Notes: generated by a model from the sequence alone, not told the origin. 64,000 nt of DNA from Leptodontidium sp. MPI-SDFR-AT-0119 (GCA_020726505.1 JAHLEZ010000037.1:248001-312000); one strand, 5' to 3'; shown: positions 21,078 to 33,431, counted from the stretch's first letter. Numbers and translations are program-made.

Positions 21078-22651
21078 TTCCACCGAAGAAGCTGGAGTAG
21101 GCTAACAATCAAACAGTCGGGGAAATTCGGGTGATTTATGTATTTTGAGGAATTAGACGTGCTCGGATGGATTTCAGTGACGGCAGGAACGAGCAAACAA
21201 AAAGATGATTTTCTCCAAACCTGGCAGCACGTCTTCTTTAACTCTTCTCGCCCATTTTGCGCATTGTCTCTTTCCCTCAACAGGTAACATCAAAGAGAGC
21301 CTGAGATGAAGACTAAGTGGGCCTAACAGGATCAGTATCGAGCCCAGATGGGTCTCTTGGTGATTAAAACGATTAAACAGTGAGTTGTTCACGAGCAGAA
21401 TTCAGCCTCTTGAAGCTTGCACCTTGGCAGTTGAAATTGGTCTCTGTACGACATGAGCCGATTGGGTGCCATAACCGAGGATCAGGTGAAGCTGGACAAT
21501 TCGATACTTGTTCGATACTCGTTCAGAGCTAAGGTCCAAGTTGCGGACTTTGCGGTGGGATTCGCTGTCCTGATATGGACTTCAGCCTCAGCCCGTGGCG
21601 TTTTGGGCTGGTCCTAGAAGCCGCCTACGTCAACTGTCGCAGCCTCCCAAGCCAATGAACAATTTGTCTGCATCTGAAGACATGATTCGTTAGAATACGC
21701 CGGTGGTCCGAAGAAAAGTCAAAATGGGCAAACACAAAAGAAGCTTAATCTGAAGGACAACCTCATGGACTTTGTCCCCTGCTGAGATGGACCTCTGATT
21801 GCCATTGTCAAGCATCACCACCTAGCTGAAATGGGAGCTGCCAAGCCCTACCAATCGGGCCAGCCCCCACATCTCAGCCCAGCTAGCCATTGAAACATCT
21901 CTATCTACTCGGTGACCTGTATTGAGATAACATCATGCATATTGTCTCGCAGAAACCGGTTTTCCCATGCTCGAATTCCATGAGAAAGTTTACCAGCCAT
22001 TCTAGCTTCCTCGTTTGCTGGGTGTGTGGGGCGCCGGGAGAGTTGCGCACCTTTCCCTCGATGACTTGAACACGAGAAAGAGACGATGCTTCTTGCAAAG
22101 AGCGAGAATGATAATCAGAAATCGCATTTTGAGTATTCTCCTTCTCTCAGCTTTATATGTATTGAGTCTAGCGGGCAAATTCTTTTGGGTGGATCTTGAC
22201 GTAGCGGCCGCCTCGCTTCCCCGAAAAACAACACTTTCGCTAGTCAGTGCCAGATTCTCGTTCTCCTCATACCGTACTATAAAATCTTCTAGTTTTGGGA
22301 GCTTGCCTCGCTTTGAATAAAATTGTCGATGGATGCAATTGACTCATGGATGTGCTTACCATCGCACAACACCAAATCATCAACAGTTTCTGTGTTGGAA
22401 TATTTGTTTCTTTCTCATATCGGCGTGCCATAACTTCATTTAATTGTCATGTACTGCTAAACCCACCTGTACTTCTCAAGGCATTCGGATACAAGCTCTC
22501 GAGCCCAGCTCCAAAACCCATCAACCAAAGGCAGTCCTAGCCAATCCCACATGTACCCGCTTCCGTAACGCCTATCGAAGACGGTACGTGGCGCACTATT
22601 CAAAAATTCCATGCCTCAGCTAGATTATCTACAAGAAGGTATCTATCTCCA
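21078..22651. other. Intergenic, no gene seen
   Basis: 1.6 kb holding the promoter of the GPI-type gene. A 101-codon plus-strand frame at 22015 lacks family resemblance, codon pattern or splice context and is left out. Confidence 0.45.
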
Positions 22652-23215
22652 TCATTTCGACACCACCCCCGTCTTCTGCTGCGAAATCAACTCCGGTGTA
22701 CTCGCACCCGGACACCCCACTCCCTTGACACCAGTGAAGCTCTGCAGCGTGATGATCATTGCAGTCGCCCGGTCCTGATTCGTTTTGGTATCCTGGACTG
22801 CGGGATTCGTGTTGAATGTAATGGGAGTTCCGAGGACATTTCCGGCTGCTATGTTGGTGCTCAGTTTGGAGATGAAGTCTGATCGGGAGGGTGGACAGGT
22901 CTTAGGGATTGCGACTCCGTTTGCTCCCACGCCTGTGCCTGCTTGGATGCTGAAGACTGGGACGAGAGATGGGTCGAGGCTGGTGGGATTGTTGTTGTTG
23001 TTGTTGTTGTTATTGGGTGGTTTGGTGCTCGCGGGTGGGTTGATGCCAATCGTGGGTGAAATGTTCGGTGTATTGTTGTTATTGGGTTGGTTGATGTTTT
23101 GTGGAGGATTAACGTTTGTAGGTGGTGCACCTGGTCGACCCCTATGCCTGCCGGGCAACGCATCCACGCTGATACATAGAAGGTATATGACTGTAGTGGT
23201 TGTGAGGAATTGCAT
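22652..23215 (-). CDS. Secreted Asn/Pro-rich protein of unknown function
   Basis: An unspliced frame of 187 aa from the ATG at 23215, placed at the signal peptide (MQFLTTTTVIYLLCISVDA); the frame is open further upstream but starts nowhere better. After a dibasic-like PGRHRGRPG stretch comes a low-complexity region rich in Asn and Pro, including nine consecutive Asn encoded by a trinucleotide repeat. A more ordered C-terminal domain of about 85 residues follows (SIQAGTGVGANGVAIPKTC, TPITFNTNPAVQ, LQSFTGVKGVGCPG) with two cysteines. I do not recognise the domain. Repeat-length polymorphism between strains is likely. It could be a wall-associated or effector-like protein. Confidence 0.55.
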   Translation of the reverse strand: MQFLTTTTVIYLLCISVDALPGRHRGRPGAPPTNVNPPQNINQPNNNNTPNISPTIGINPPASTKPPNNNNNNNNNPTSLDPSLVPVFSIQAGTGVGANGVAIPKTCPPSRSDFISKLSTNIAAGNVLGTPITFNTNPAVQDTKTNQDRATAMIITLQSFTGVKGVGCPGASTPELISQQKTGVVSK

Positions 23216-24537
23216 TGTGAGTGAAGAGTCTTTGTGAATTGAAAGGGGAGAAAATTGGTGTCCAAAGTTGTAGGTATCAATGAAGGGAAAGAAATATGTC
23301 AGAACCAGCTGAATGCACCAAAAATGTCGTAAAGGAGTGACGAGAAGGGTAGTTGAGAAAAGAAGCCGAAGAAGAGTGATAATCTTACCAGGAAACAATT
23401 TGCAGGAAGACCTACTTGTTTAAATATTTAGCTGCAGCACGACGTACCGTCTCCAAATTCTTCAAGACTCAACCCCCTTAGTATCACGTACCTTTTCCAA
23501 CACAGCTTCAATGGAGCATAGACCCCCGTCCCAATACTAAGGTTTATTTGAGCCACGATGCCTCATTCTAAACTAACTACCAGTGCCGTACATGAGTTTG
23601 TTTCATCCAAACATGGCGGTTATTATCGAGCCGTCACAAAAATCGCGGGGCGAAGAGCGATAGGCACAAATAGCCTAAACAGTCCTTCAATCCATGTTTC
23701 ATCCGAAATCGAATAGCACCCCGTTCGTCGGGTCAGCCTTATGTGTTCAGACCGTCTCTGTACACTGCACGTTTCAGTTGTCGCCATTCCTTCACACCCT
23801 GTCGCACCAACCCCTAAGCTAAGCGAGCTTTGACGAGGGTCAGTGAAAGGATGGTACTGACTAGGTCTTCGATTTGCTGGACGTGAGCTACTCGAGGGAC
23901 CCTTTAATAAAACCACTCTTTAGATGATTGCAGTTCGTTATGGGGAGAAATCTACACAGTTTTAGTAAAAGGCAGGTTTGGGGGGTGCAAGTGCAGGTGA
24001 CGTGTCATGGTGATATGTGATAGGTGATATTCTTCTTGTCATTCGTTCAAATAGCAGTAATAATGACCTATGTCATGACCAGACATGAGCTTGAATATTA
24101 GGCTAGACCTAGTAGGAGGAATTGAGCTGAGATAAGGGTGGTAGATTTGAATATTATGGGCGATGAGACTGAAGTGCCCCGACACCAGGATCCTGGATCC
24201 TTGAACCAGGTAGATCACGGTGATTTAAAAGATAAGATATATGTAAAAAAAGCATTGCTACATGTTCATGCGGCCTTCTCTGCTGATATTGAGAGCTTCA
24301 CAACGAGTAATGCAACATTTTCCTGACGGAAATTCTTGGGACCTTCTTCCCTGTCATGACAAGAAAGTTTTTCTTAGAGGTGAGGGGATGGAGAATCGGT
24401 GAATCATGATCTGGCGTCCCTCGTTCGACTGCCCATACTCATACCGGCCCCATAAAATCAACCGATGATCGATTTTTGATCCACGCCAAGAACCTGGAGA
24501 CATGGACGTGTTAGCTCAGGGGGATGTTTGCTCATAA
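23216..24537. other. Intergenic, no gene seen
   Basis: 1.3 kb with the promoter of the Asn-rich gene. Short frames only. Confidence 0.45.
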
Positions 24538-24849
24538 GTCGAGCCCCACTGCAACAACAACAACTTCCAGTACTTCGAGCATGCAGTCAACAATCCGCTG
24601 TACATTTCGGAGGCCTTTGTCGCCGGTGTGGCGTCCTGCGTAGTCAGAGACTGCACCGACTACGAGCAACGTGCATACGTCGCTGTTGCAGAGATCGAAT
24701 GTCCTGCGGGCAGGGGGGATTTAGCTGACAAGGCTTCACATTGGACTAGCCCATGCTCAGTCAACATGGTGGAGTCCACTCATGCTGAATATCTCTGCAT
24801 AAACTCATACACAGCAGGAATTTTTTCTCGGAAAAACAAGTTGATTTAA
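24538..24849 (+). pseudogene. Possible CFEM-like cysteine-rich exon, probably a relic
   Basis: A plus-strand frame opens right after a TAA at 24535-24537 and a TAAG that could act as a splice acceptor. It encodes PHCNNNNFQYFEHAV, then VAGVASCVVRDCTDYEQRAYVAVAEIECPAG. The spacing CVxxxC...C with acidic and Ala-rich residues resembles the second half of a CFEM domain. No first half, signal peptide or donor site was found upstream. It is either the remnant of a secreted CFEM protein or a chance resemblance. Confidence 0.25.
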
Positions 24850-24912
24850 TAACTACAATCCTACAGTAGCAAGACAGAAATCCAAGGTACAATGTGACAG
24901 CCCTTGAATATC

Positions 24913-26662
24913 TCAGACCGATTCTTTCGAATGTACCATACTTGCCTCCATAGCCGAGACCGCCTCCTTAGCCTTCCCCTCATATTCTCTAATCTTCCGA
25001 ACCGGGATCCTGTTCTCATAAATCCAATCAACTTCTTCAGTTGAAAAGCCTCTCAGGTCCGGTACCAAGAAGTACGACACCACGAAGAAGAGGAGAGACC
25101 CCCCTCCATATACAAAACCCGCCCGGATCCCAAGATTTCCTGCATCGACGTTGTAGATGTACGCCACAGTGAATGTGAACAGCCAGGTTGAGAGTGCGTT
25201 GGAGATCACGGCGATACCTTGCGTCTTTGCGCGAAGTCTGTACGATGAGATCTCGCCGGTGATAGCCCATGCCGTGGATACAAGTGTGACTGCCTGCCAC
25301 GCGATGAGGAGGTTCCTGGATAGCATTAGTGAGGTATTTTAATCAGAATAGGATGACAAACATTATGACAGCAACTGCCCATAGTGCTCCTCTCTTGTGC
25401 GTGTAATAAAGCCCACCAATGACAAACATCACAATGCAATTCCCAGCTGCACCAACGAGGAAGATGGATCTGCTACCACTTTTCTCCATGAAGAACCACG
25501 ACCCCACAATAGCAAAGATAGCAATCCCAAAGCCGCCAATCGAGACGTCGTAGGCATGGATTGGTTCCAAGCCGGCAATGATAAGGAAGTAGATGCCCTG
25601 AGCAAGCAAACATGCTCCCGTGAAGCCAAAGCCGAGGAACATCCACACGACTGTCAAGGTTCTCTTCAAGCTGTTGCCGCAGAAGAGATCAACGTATGAT
25701 CCAGTTCCGTGTCGGAGCCACTGTTCCTCCTCCAGCCGGACTCCCAAAGCCATGTGTGCCAGTCTCGCATCGATATCCCGCTCTGCACCGTACAGGCGTG
25801 CCAGAGACTTTCTCGCTTCTTCCGACTTCCCCTTCAGAAGTAACCAGGATGGAGACTCAGGCATAAAGATGAACATCAAGCCCGTGAGAATTGGCCATGC
25901 CCATTGAATGGCGAAGACGGTCTGGAAGCCTTTAGGTGTGATATTCGGCACGAACATCCGGACGACCACAAGTCCGATGGCTTGCATGAAGAACATGAAC
26001 AGAACAATTGCTGACTGGATGGGTCCTCGAAGACGCATGGGAGAAATTTCAGATGCCCAAGCTGTTGCTGTAGCGAAGAGACATCCTATGGCGAGTCCGT
26101 TGACCATTTTTCCTGCCAAGAGCATGCCACGAGAAGTAGCCGCGTACTATGTCTGATTAGCATCTGCATCAAAGACGATCTGTTGATTTTGGGCAACGAT
26201 TTGTAGATGTGTTGGCTACCTAGATCGGACTGAGCTTACCTGAATACCAACTCCTATGATCGAGATCGCGCAGGAGCCAACGCAAGGCCATTTCCTCCCG
26301 AACTTATCAGAAATAAAACCAATCAGAAAGCCACCCATGGCTTGCAGAAGGTAGGACATCGCTGTCCAGAGTGATGCCCAGATAGATGGCACATACAGTT
26401 CTCCCTCAGGTGTAACCCCTCCGAAGTATATCTGGAATCCTGGCATCGAAATCGTAGCTCCATTGGCTATGGTGTCATATCCGAAAACCACGCCAGCTCC
26501 AAAGGCGGCAACTGAATGCAGAATGATCCTCTTGTGTGTTTTAACGGCTTGCCAAAGGGATTGCTGTCGCTCTTCATCGGATATTTGCTCCCCAAGTTGC
26601 TCAACTGCCGTCAAGGTCCGAGCCATGTCGACATGCTCGAAGTTGGGGACTTTGTCGGTCAT
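24913..26662 (-). CDS. MFS sugar transporter (sugar porter family)
   Basis: Three exons, complement(24913..25315, 25362..26146, 26240..26662), give 536 aa with about 12 membrane helices. Sugar-porter marks include FGYDTIANGA in helix 1, GFISDKFGRKW between helices 2 and 3, GLAIGCLFATATAWASEISP with RLRG after helix 5, PESPSWLLLKGKSEEARKSL (Ser replaces the usual Arg of PESPRWL), and WAITGEISSYRLRAKTQG in the C-half. Phase is kept at both introns (phase 0, phase 2). It is divergent from the GH78 rhamnosidase-like gene across an 872-bp spacer full of GTGGA motifs, which suggests import of the sugar or glycoside that the neighbour cleaves. The substrate is inferred from context only. Confidence 0.88.
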
Positions 26663-27534
26663 TGCGTGTTATCTTGATAGGGATCTGGACTTGGAAGGTG
26701 TAGAGAGTTCAGGCCTCCTAGTACACTGATCTTCCTCGGGGATGAGCCAACATATATACTCTAACGGACGAAATGGGATGACGAATCGGTCTTTCCACAA
26801 TGGTGAGAGAAGACTTTGATATCTGGGGGAATCTCCACATCCCACCCCCCGCAAAGTCGGACATGGAGATGGACATGGAGATGTGACACTTGTCCAACAT
26901 AGACGCGCTGAGCGAATATTCTGCCAAGTGGATATCTACGAAAACTGGCCGAGGTGGACATTTCTGAGATACACCCCCTTGTCCCAAGTAGAGGGGAGTA
27001 CAGGTGGACACAACTATGCTGGTACTTGGTAAAGGAGGTACAGTTAGAATCCAGCCTAGACAGGCCTTCCCACGAATTGACTGCGCACTCCGTAGTCTAG
27101 AGAAGTGGACGTGGGGACAAAAGGCGCACTGCATCTTCGAAGCGGATGGCAGTGGAGAGGTGGACGGGAGTGGAAGTTGACGTTGAAGTGGACATTCAAG
27201 CGACCAGGACACGACACGTGATCTCGCGTCGGCGGCATGCTCCTTTTGATGCAGACTTGGTCCCACAACACTACAACTGGAGTGGATGGTGCGTGTGCTT
27301 ACGTTTGTTGTACTCCCGGTGGACAAGAAGCTGCCTTATTGACAGATTTTGGGGCCCATCATGACTTCTTATTTTTATCCAAGAACTTCTGGCAGTGTCT
27401 TCTCGCGACCACCGTGCTCTTGAAAGGTCATCCAGCTGTACAGTTGAGGTCAACGTCCTGTTCTATCCTGGAAACGACCCGATCTTTACTTCGATTGCAC
27501 TTCTTCAGCTGTGGCTAGCTTTCTCTCCCTGAAA
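26663..27534. other. Bidirectional promoter region between transporter and rhamnosidase
   Basis: 872 bp without a gene. A TATA-like CATATATACT lies about 90 bp before the transporter start (26750-26760). The middle contains the GTGGA motif cluster annotated separately. Confidence 0.6.
26928..27324 (+). promoter_or_regulatory. Cluster of ten GTGGA motifs, candidate operators of the adjacent C2H2 regulator
   Basis: GTGGAC occurs at 26954, 27004, 27105, 27160, 27188 and 27319. Variants are GTGGAT at 26928 and 27282, GTGGAG at 27152 and GTGGAA at 27170. All are on the plus strand, mostly preceded by purines. A given hexamer is expected about 0.1 times per strand in this length. The same motif recurs before the C2H2 gene at 30.3 kb. 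The two zinc fingers of that protein are predicted to read G-N-G then G-A-G, close to the motif. Direct binding is inference. Confidence 0.55.
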
Positions 27535-30189
27535 ATGGACAAGAACTCGTCTAAAACCGCCGGTCTAATCACTCCCTCGAAATGGTCTTGCAAAGGCTAT
27601 GTTGATATTGCTGAAGGATTCAAGCTCTCGAATGGATCTGACGGCTTTTCTGAGATCATCTTTGATTACGGGAGTGCAGTCGGTGGCATGCCTATTCTCG
27701 AAACTAGCAATGTTTCTGGAGATGGAGCCGCGGAGATTGATATCATATTCAGCGAAACTTATGCTGGAATAGAAAAGGAAACAGGTCAACAACCCCACTT
27801 CCACCTTTGAACAATACTAATAAATTTGCAGGAGACGGCCCTTTCTTCTTGTTTTCCAATGCGATGGACACATACAGAGTACACACTCAAACTCTGGAGC
27901 CGTCGGAAATAAAGACCTTGCTCCAACTGCCTTTTGCCCAGCGATCCCAGAGATACCAGCGGGTGGTTCTCAAAACCCCCAATTCGTCGCTTCACATTTC
28001 CTCAATTGGCTACAGACTGATCCGGCCGCCCAACCCTACCGTCAATACATTCTCCTGCTCTAATAATCTACTTAACAAGATATGGAAGGATGGAGTTCGG
28101 ACTGTTGACGCTTGCACAGTCGAAGCTGAGGAGACCGCCGAAGCATGGGAGGTTACGGAATCAGGAACCCGGATACTTGGCCAACATTGGGCACCATGCA
28201 GGCACGGCACTCGATGGGGAGATGTGAAGGTCCAGTTCGAGGTGAAGATTGAGAAGGGTGGTGCTAGTTGGGGAGTGCACATGGTGGCCAACGGACTTAT
28301 CTTTTGTCTCGACCTTGCGAAACGATCGCTTGCGGCTTTCGAAGGCTTGTCAAACACGAATGGAGTTTTTCCAACGATGTCTCGAGGATGTTGGGATGTA
28401 ACTCCAGACATAGCTCTCCACTATTGGATCTCGGTCACCACGATCGCGACGGGTTCGACTGTATCGGTACGCCTCAATGGTGTGGAAGTTGCGTCGATAT
28501 CAAACCTTGACATTCATCCGATTCTCGGTGGGAGTCAAAACAACACTGGCTCGGTGGCATTTGGCGGCCCACAAGGCTATGTTTCGATCTATCGACAGCT
28601 TCAGGTCACCGATCTGCTTGGAGAATCATTATATCACAATGAACTTCTTCTAGCTGACAAGCAACGAACACTAGCAGACTTTGCGGTCGGAACGAATGCC
28701 CACTCCTGCACTATCGACGGCGCGAAAAGGGACAGAGCTCTATTTGGGGGCGATCTTTTTGTCATGGGACGGTCTATTTGCTACTCCACGGCCAATATAG
28801 ATGCCATCTTGGGAAGCATCCTGCTTCTCACAAGTCATCAAACTTCAGAGGGATACCTCGGTAACCTGTGTCCAATCCAAGCGCCAACTCACACGGAAAT
28901 GAGCGAGCCTCCAACATATGCTTTCTACTCGCTCAGTTATGCATTACTGTTAGTTGTTGCTATCAAAGACTACTGGATGCATTCTGGTGACAACGCCACT
29001 ATCTTGTCAATCTGGCCGCAGTTGGAAAAATTGATGGGGTTCGTTGAAAGGCTTGTCGATCAACGTGGGCTTGTCGTTGCGCCACCCCCTCTTTCCAGTA
29101 AGTCTTCTTTTACCAAACTCGATAGCAATGCTGATTATTTTAGTGGACTGGTTTCCCATGGGTGGGCCAATCTTTGGAGCTTCTGGTAAAATCAACATCG
29201 CATTTTATGATGCATTGATGTCCATGTCTAGGATGTGCAAGGTAGCGAACACGAAAGACACTTTCTCCCCTCAAGCAGCTGAGTTGAAAGAAAATATTCT
29301 CGCTCATCTTTGGAACCCGATCGCGGGCATTATGAGAATGAGCGATACTGCTTCCATGGTTGGCATATGTCAAGACATAAATGCATACGCGATCACAGTT
29401 GGAGTTTCTCCGACGCACGGAACCCCAGAGCCAATATTGGCCGCACCAAAAGGCAATGAACTCCCACTTGCATTCCAGAATTTGGACAGATGGGACGAGA
29501 AGAAAGTGGTTAGTCCCTACGCTTCTGGATTTGCAGCTGAAGCTCTCTTCGAACGCGGGCACGGATGCTCAGCCGTGGAGCTGATCGAAAGAGTTTGGGG
29601 AGTAATGGCAGACGAGACAAACCCCAACTACTCGGGAGGTCATTGGGAAGCTATGAAACAGGATGGAACACCTATCACTGACGACACCTCTCTCATGCAC
29701 GGCTGGTCAACATGGCCTGTATTTTTGCTCCCCAGATATTTGGCTGGGGTCTTGCCACAGGAGCCTGGCTGGACGCGGTGGAAAGTACAGCCTGTCTTAG
29801 TTGGTCTGGAGAATGTGGATGTCTCTCTTTCTACTCCTGCTGGCCAGATTGGGGTCTCTCTGCAGATGCAAGAATCTTTGGGAACGGGTAGTATTGTACT
29901 GGACGTGCCAATTGGCTCAGTTGCTGAAGTGTTTCCTCCTGTGGGTTGGAACATCGCACCATTCAACAGGAGATCCGATTCTTCATCTCAGTCACAAAGT
30001 ATCACCGGACAGAAGGGCAAAGTCACGATCAAGATCCAAATACCCAACGAAGAAATTGTACATTCGAGGGCGAAGTGTGAGGAAATTGACGGGGTTCCAA
30101 AGACATCTAGTCCCATCTCAGGGAAGCCAGCTGGCGGGTGGTTAGGGCAAATTTCGGTTCTGAGGCTTCTTCTCAAATGGCTCAGCTAG
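27535..30189 (+). CDS. GH78 alpha-L-rhamnosidase-like glycoside hydrolase
   Basis: Three exons, join(27535..27784, 27832..29097, 29144..30189), give 853 aa. The ATG at 27535 is used; no secretion signal follows, so the enzyme is probably intracellular. The GH78 core is marked by CTIDGAKRDRALFGGDL near residue 377 (family block D-G-x-K-R-D-R), the (alpha/alpha)6 barrel region (DWFPMGGPIFGASGKINIAFYDAL, YASGFAAEALFERG, SLMHGWSTWPVFLLPRYLAGV) and a C-terminal beta domain. Between residues about 215 and 340 lies an inserted lectin-like segment (WGDVKVQFEVKIEKGGASWG ... GSVAFGGPQGYVSIYRQLQV) of the concanavalin/laminin-G type. It would release rhamnose from glycosides imported by the neighbouring transporter. 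The codon for Met in LSMDW is split by intron 2. Confidence 0.87.
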
Positions 30190-30340
30190 AAGCAACTATA
30201 GCTATTCGCCTCTTCAAAAAGAATTGTGTTATGTGTTCTTATGAATCATGTAAAATAGCGAATCCATGGATTGTAGTAGGCGGTGTTGATCCCCGCATAA
30301 CTCGCGCGGGGTTTGGGCGGGCGCTGAGACAGGCGGGTAA

Positions 30341-30364
30341 GTGGACGGAGAAAGTGGAGTGGAC
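30341..30364 (+). promoter_or_regulatory. GTGGA motif group upstream of the C2H2 regulator
   Basis: GTGGAC at 30341, GTGGAG at 30354 and GTGGAC at 30359 lie 137-160 bp before the regulator's ATG. They suggest autoregulation by the same protein thought to act at the transporter/rhamnosidase promoter. Confidence 0.45.
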
Positions 30365-30500
30365 ACCCCCTCGATGTACGAACCACATTGTGAATTTCAT
30401 CTGGCGATGTCGAATATCCACTACAATCACCTTGAGGACATTCTGCATCCAATTCCATAGTCCATTTATTTATTGAAAAAGTGACTAAAGGAACCTAACT

Positions 30501-33210
30501 ATGTCCACCTCCGAACCGAGTCCCGCGCACAACTCAGGAGCATCTTCTGTTGTTTATCCCGGAACCGAACTGGACCAGGCTGCTGGCTCGAACTACCCAC
30601 AGGATGCTTTCGCATGCAGGATATGTGAGAAAGTGTTCAGTCGGAGAGAAAACCTAAGTCGTCATCTGAAAACTCGTAGGACCTCAAACCTTGAAATCGA
30701 ACTGCGGGACTGATTCGGAGACCAGATGATACACCTTCCCATTGCTGCACAATATGTGGCAAGGGATTCACAAGAAGCGACCTCTTAAAGCGCCATGAGG
30801 CAGGTCATGAGCGATGGGGCCATGAAACGACAAAATCTAAACGCCGTACTGCGAAAAGGAGGAAGCCAAATGATCAATGGACGGATGAAAATATGTCTAA
30901 CTCTCCTAATCATATCTCTAGTCGAAGCATTGAGGTGCCAGATCCAGGTTCTGTCCACAGTCCTATGACAAGCCATCATTCAGGTTTTAAAGACAACTAT
31001 CAGGACATTTTCGCACATTCAGAAATTCAACAACCACAAGGAATGCTAAGTCAAACCCAAGATTCAGTGCTGGGTATGCAAACGAATCCTAATGAATATT
31101 CGAATTATCAATACGAACCTGCAGACTTGTCATTTGCACCTTTCGACTTCTCATCTTTCCTAATCCCGCAGGACATGACCCCTCTCGGCCACGAATGGTT
31201 TTCATTTGACTTTTACTCCGCTATGCGAGAGACTGGAGACGAATGGGGGAGTTTAGGACACCTTGACCCTAGTCCAGCGTCCGCAGATACCTGGAGCTCT
31301 GTTGATCCGCCAAGTCGACAGCCCATGGAAGAATCACGAAACATTCCAACCCAAGCTTTGCACCACGATGGGCCCGTCAGTAGGATATCTTCACCACCAA
31401 ATGAGGCATCTGAAGAAGACAAATGGCCCTTCCAGTGGAATCCCAACTCCCAACAGATATTAACCGCACAACCCATCTCAATTCCGGACAACCATCCGCT
31501 CTCCCACAGTCACGATCCCAGATTCGATATCACCGAAACTACCCTCTCCAAACTAGAATCATTTTTTCAACCGCAATTCCCAGAGTATCCATCAGCAAAA
31601 CGATCCTTCGTCCTTCCGGCTCTGAAGCTAATCAACATTTTCATTGGGTTATTCTTCAAGCATTTCTCACCCCAAATGCCCGTCCTCCACCACGCAACCA
31701 TCAACACAAATACTGATCTCCCACCGCCTCTTCTCGCGGCTATGATCGTCATCGGTGCCATCTACAGCCATTTAAAGCACACCCGACGATTCGCTATCGT
31801 TCTTCTTGACGCAACTCGCTGGCACCTCCAAGTCGCAGTCGAATGCAACAACGCTCTCATGCGAGATGCCATGATCATCTACGCAGAAGCTCTGATCGTA
31901 CATGCAGGGCTATGGTGCGGAAATAAACGTGCTTTCGAACTCGCAGAGGTGGGGAGAGGTGCACTGGTGACATACATGCGGCGGGCAAAATTTGGGGAAC
32001 ATTTACACGCCATATTCACACGAACAACAACTACCACTTCGACGTTGGATGCAGCTTGGAGGCAATGGATTGAAGGGGAATCTCGGAAGAGACTCGCTTG
32101 GGTGATATACACCATCGATTCCCAATTTCCAAGTCTATTGAATTTACCACCTACTATCTCCATTGGAGAGGTCAGAGATTTGGGTTGTCCATGCGATGAG
32201 GAGTTTTGGGCAGCAGGCTCGGCGAGGACTTGGAAGCATCTGCTAGGACCAGCAGACATACCCCCCTCGAGGTCTTTTGCTGCTGCTGTGGGCCCGTTCG
32301 TGCTCGGGCGGGATGTGGTGCATGACAATGGCAAGTCTGAGAAACGGAGAGAACAGATGTCGGTCTTGAGTCTCAATCCTTGGAGTGCTTTTCTTGTGCT
32401 CGTTACAATTACGCATCAGATATTTCAAATTACACAAGAGGAAGCTATTTCGAGGACCTTTGACGATGAGGAGGAATGCTGCTCGAAGGAGGTTGAAATC
32501 ACTTGGCAGGACGAAGGATTAACTCGATCTCATCCCACACGCCGGGCCTGTATTGCAGGTCAGTTTCCAAAACGAGGAAATTGCACCCGACTAATCTGTA
32601 CATGACAGACTCTCTCCTAACCTTCGCTTCAGCCTACCTCTCTCCCCACCACCCCAAAAGAGACCCCTCAACAGAATATTTCACCAGATCATCCCACACC
32701 CTGCACAAACTAAGCACAATCCTCCTCGCAGTCCCTCTCCCAGACCTCCAGAATGCAATCGGCAAAGACGGCACAGCCGGCATCGCGCAAGCCATTTTAA
32801 ACCTTTCATCATGGGCTCGCTCATCTCCCAATAACGCCGAACAAGTAGCGCAGAGAGCAGTGCGTGCTATCCTGTCTCTCAGCCCACCGGAGATTCCAGT
32901 GGGACAAATAGACACAGCGCCGTATAGTCTCATAGCTGTATTCCTCTGCCACGTTATTCTCTGGGTGTTCGTTAGAGTTTCGACGCCAGAGCAGAAATTG
33001 CATCTGCTCCAACGCTTGGAACTTGATTCGGAATTAGGGCGGAGCTCGTTAATTTCGCTGTTGAGAAGTGATCTCGGGATTGATGAGGGAGATGGGAAAG
33101 TGCATAAGAAAGTCCTGTTTAGGAGCGGAGCGGAGATGTTGACGAGGTTGGGGACTTGGGGTGCGAGTTTGAACTTGGCTTTGTTGTTGCAGAGGAGGGC
33201 TGAGATGTAA
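30501..33210 (+). CDS. C2H2 zinc-finger transcription factor with fungal_trans domain
   Basis: Three exons, join(30501..30675, 30726..32558, 32609..33210), give 869 aa. Finger 1 (residues 39-59, CRICEKVFSRRENLSRHLKTH) has its last His codon split C|AT by intron 1; finger 2 (66-86) is CTICGKGFTRSDLLKRHEAGH. A basic tail (SKRRTAKRRKP) may be the nuclear signal. A Gln/Ser/Pro-rich linker follows. The fungal_trans-like middle domain starts near residue 325 (VLPALKLINIFIGLFFKHFSPQMPVLHHATI; PPPLLAAMIVIGAIY; RKRLAWVIYTIDSQF) and runs to the end. It lies 311 bp downstream of the rhamnosidase on the same strand and is the obvious candidate regulator of the transporter/rhamnosidase pair. The sugar inducer is unknown. 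Confidence 0.9.
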
Positions 33211-33431
33211 CGGTTTTGGAGTGGAGAATCTTATATAAAATATCATGAATATCGTGAATAATCTGTATTCCTTTGGGCTCGAAAATATTTTATTATGAAA
33301 GGCACGATTAGGAACTTTTGCTCCAGAGATATTGGTCCTCTCTGAAGTCTAAAGATGATTTGAATGATTTGAAATGAAAGTAAACAACGTAAGAGTGCGG
33401 CAACATTGCCTCGGCGGCTCGGAGCGAGATC
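33211..33431. other. 3' spacer of the C2H2 regulator
   Basis: AT-rich 3' sequence with no gene. Confidence 0.4.

Noticed and set aside
22015..22320. 101-codon plus-strand frame
   Set aside because: No homology-like pattern, no leader, composition like surrounding non-coding DNA.
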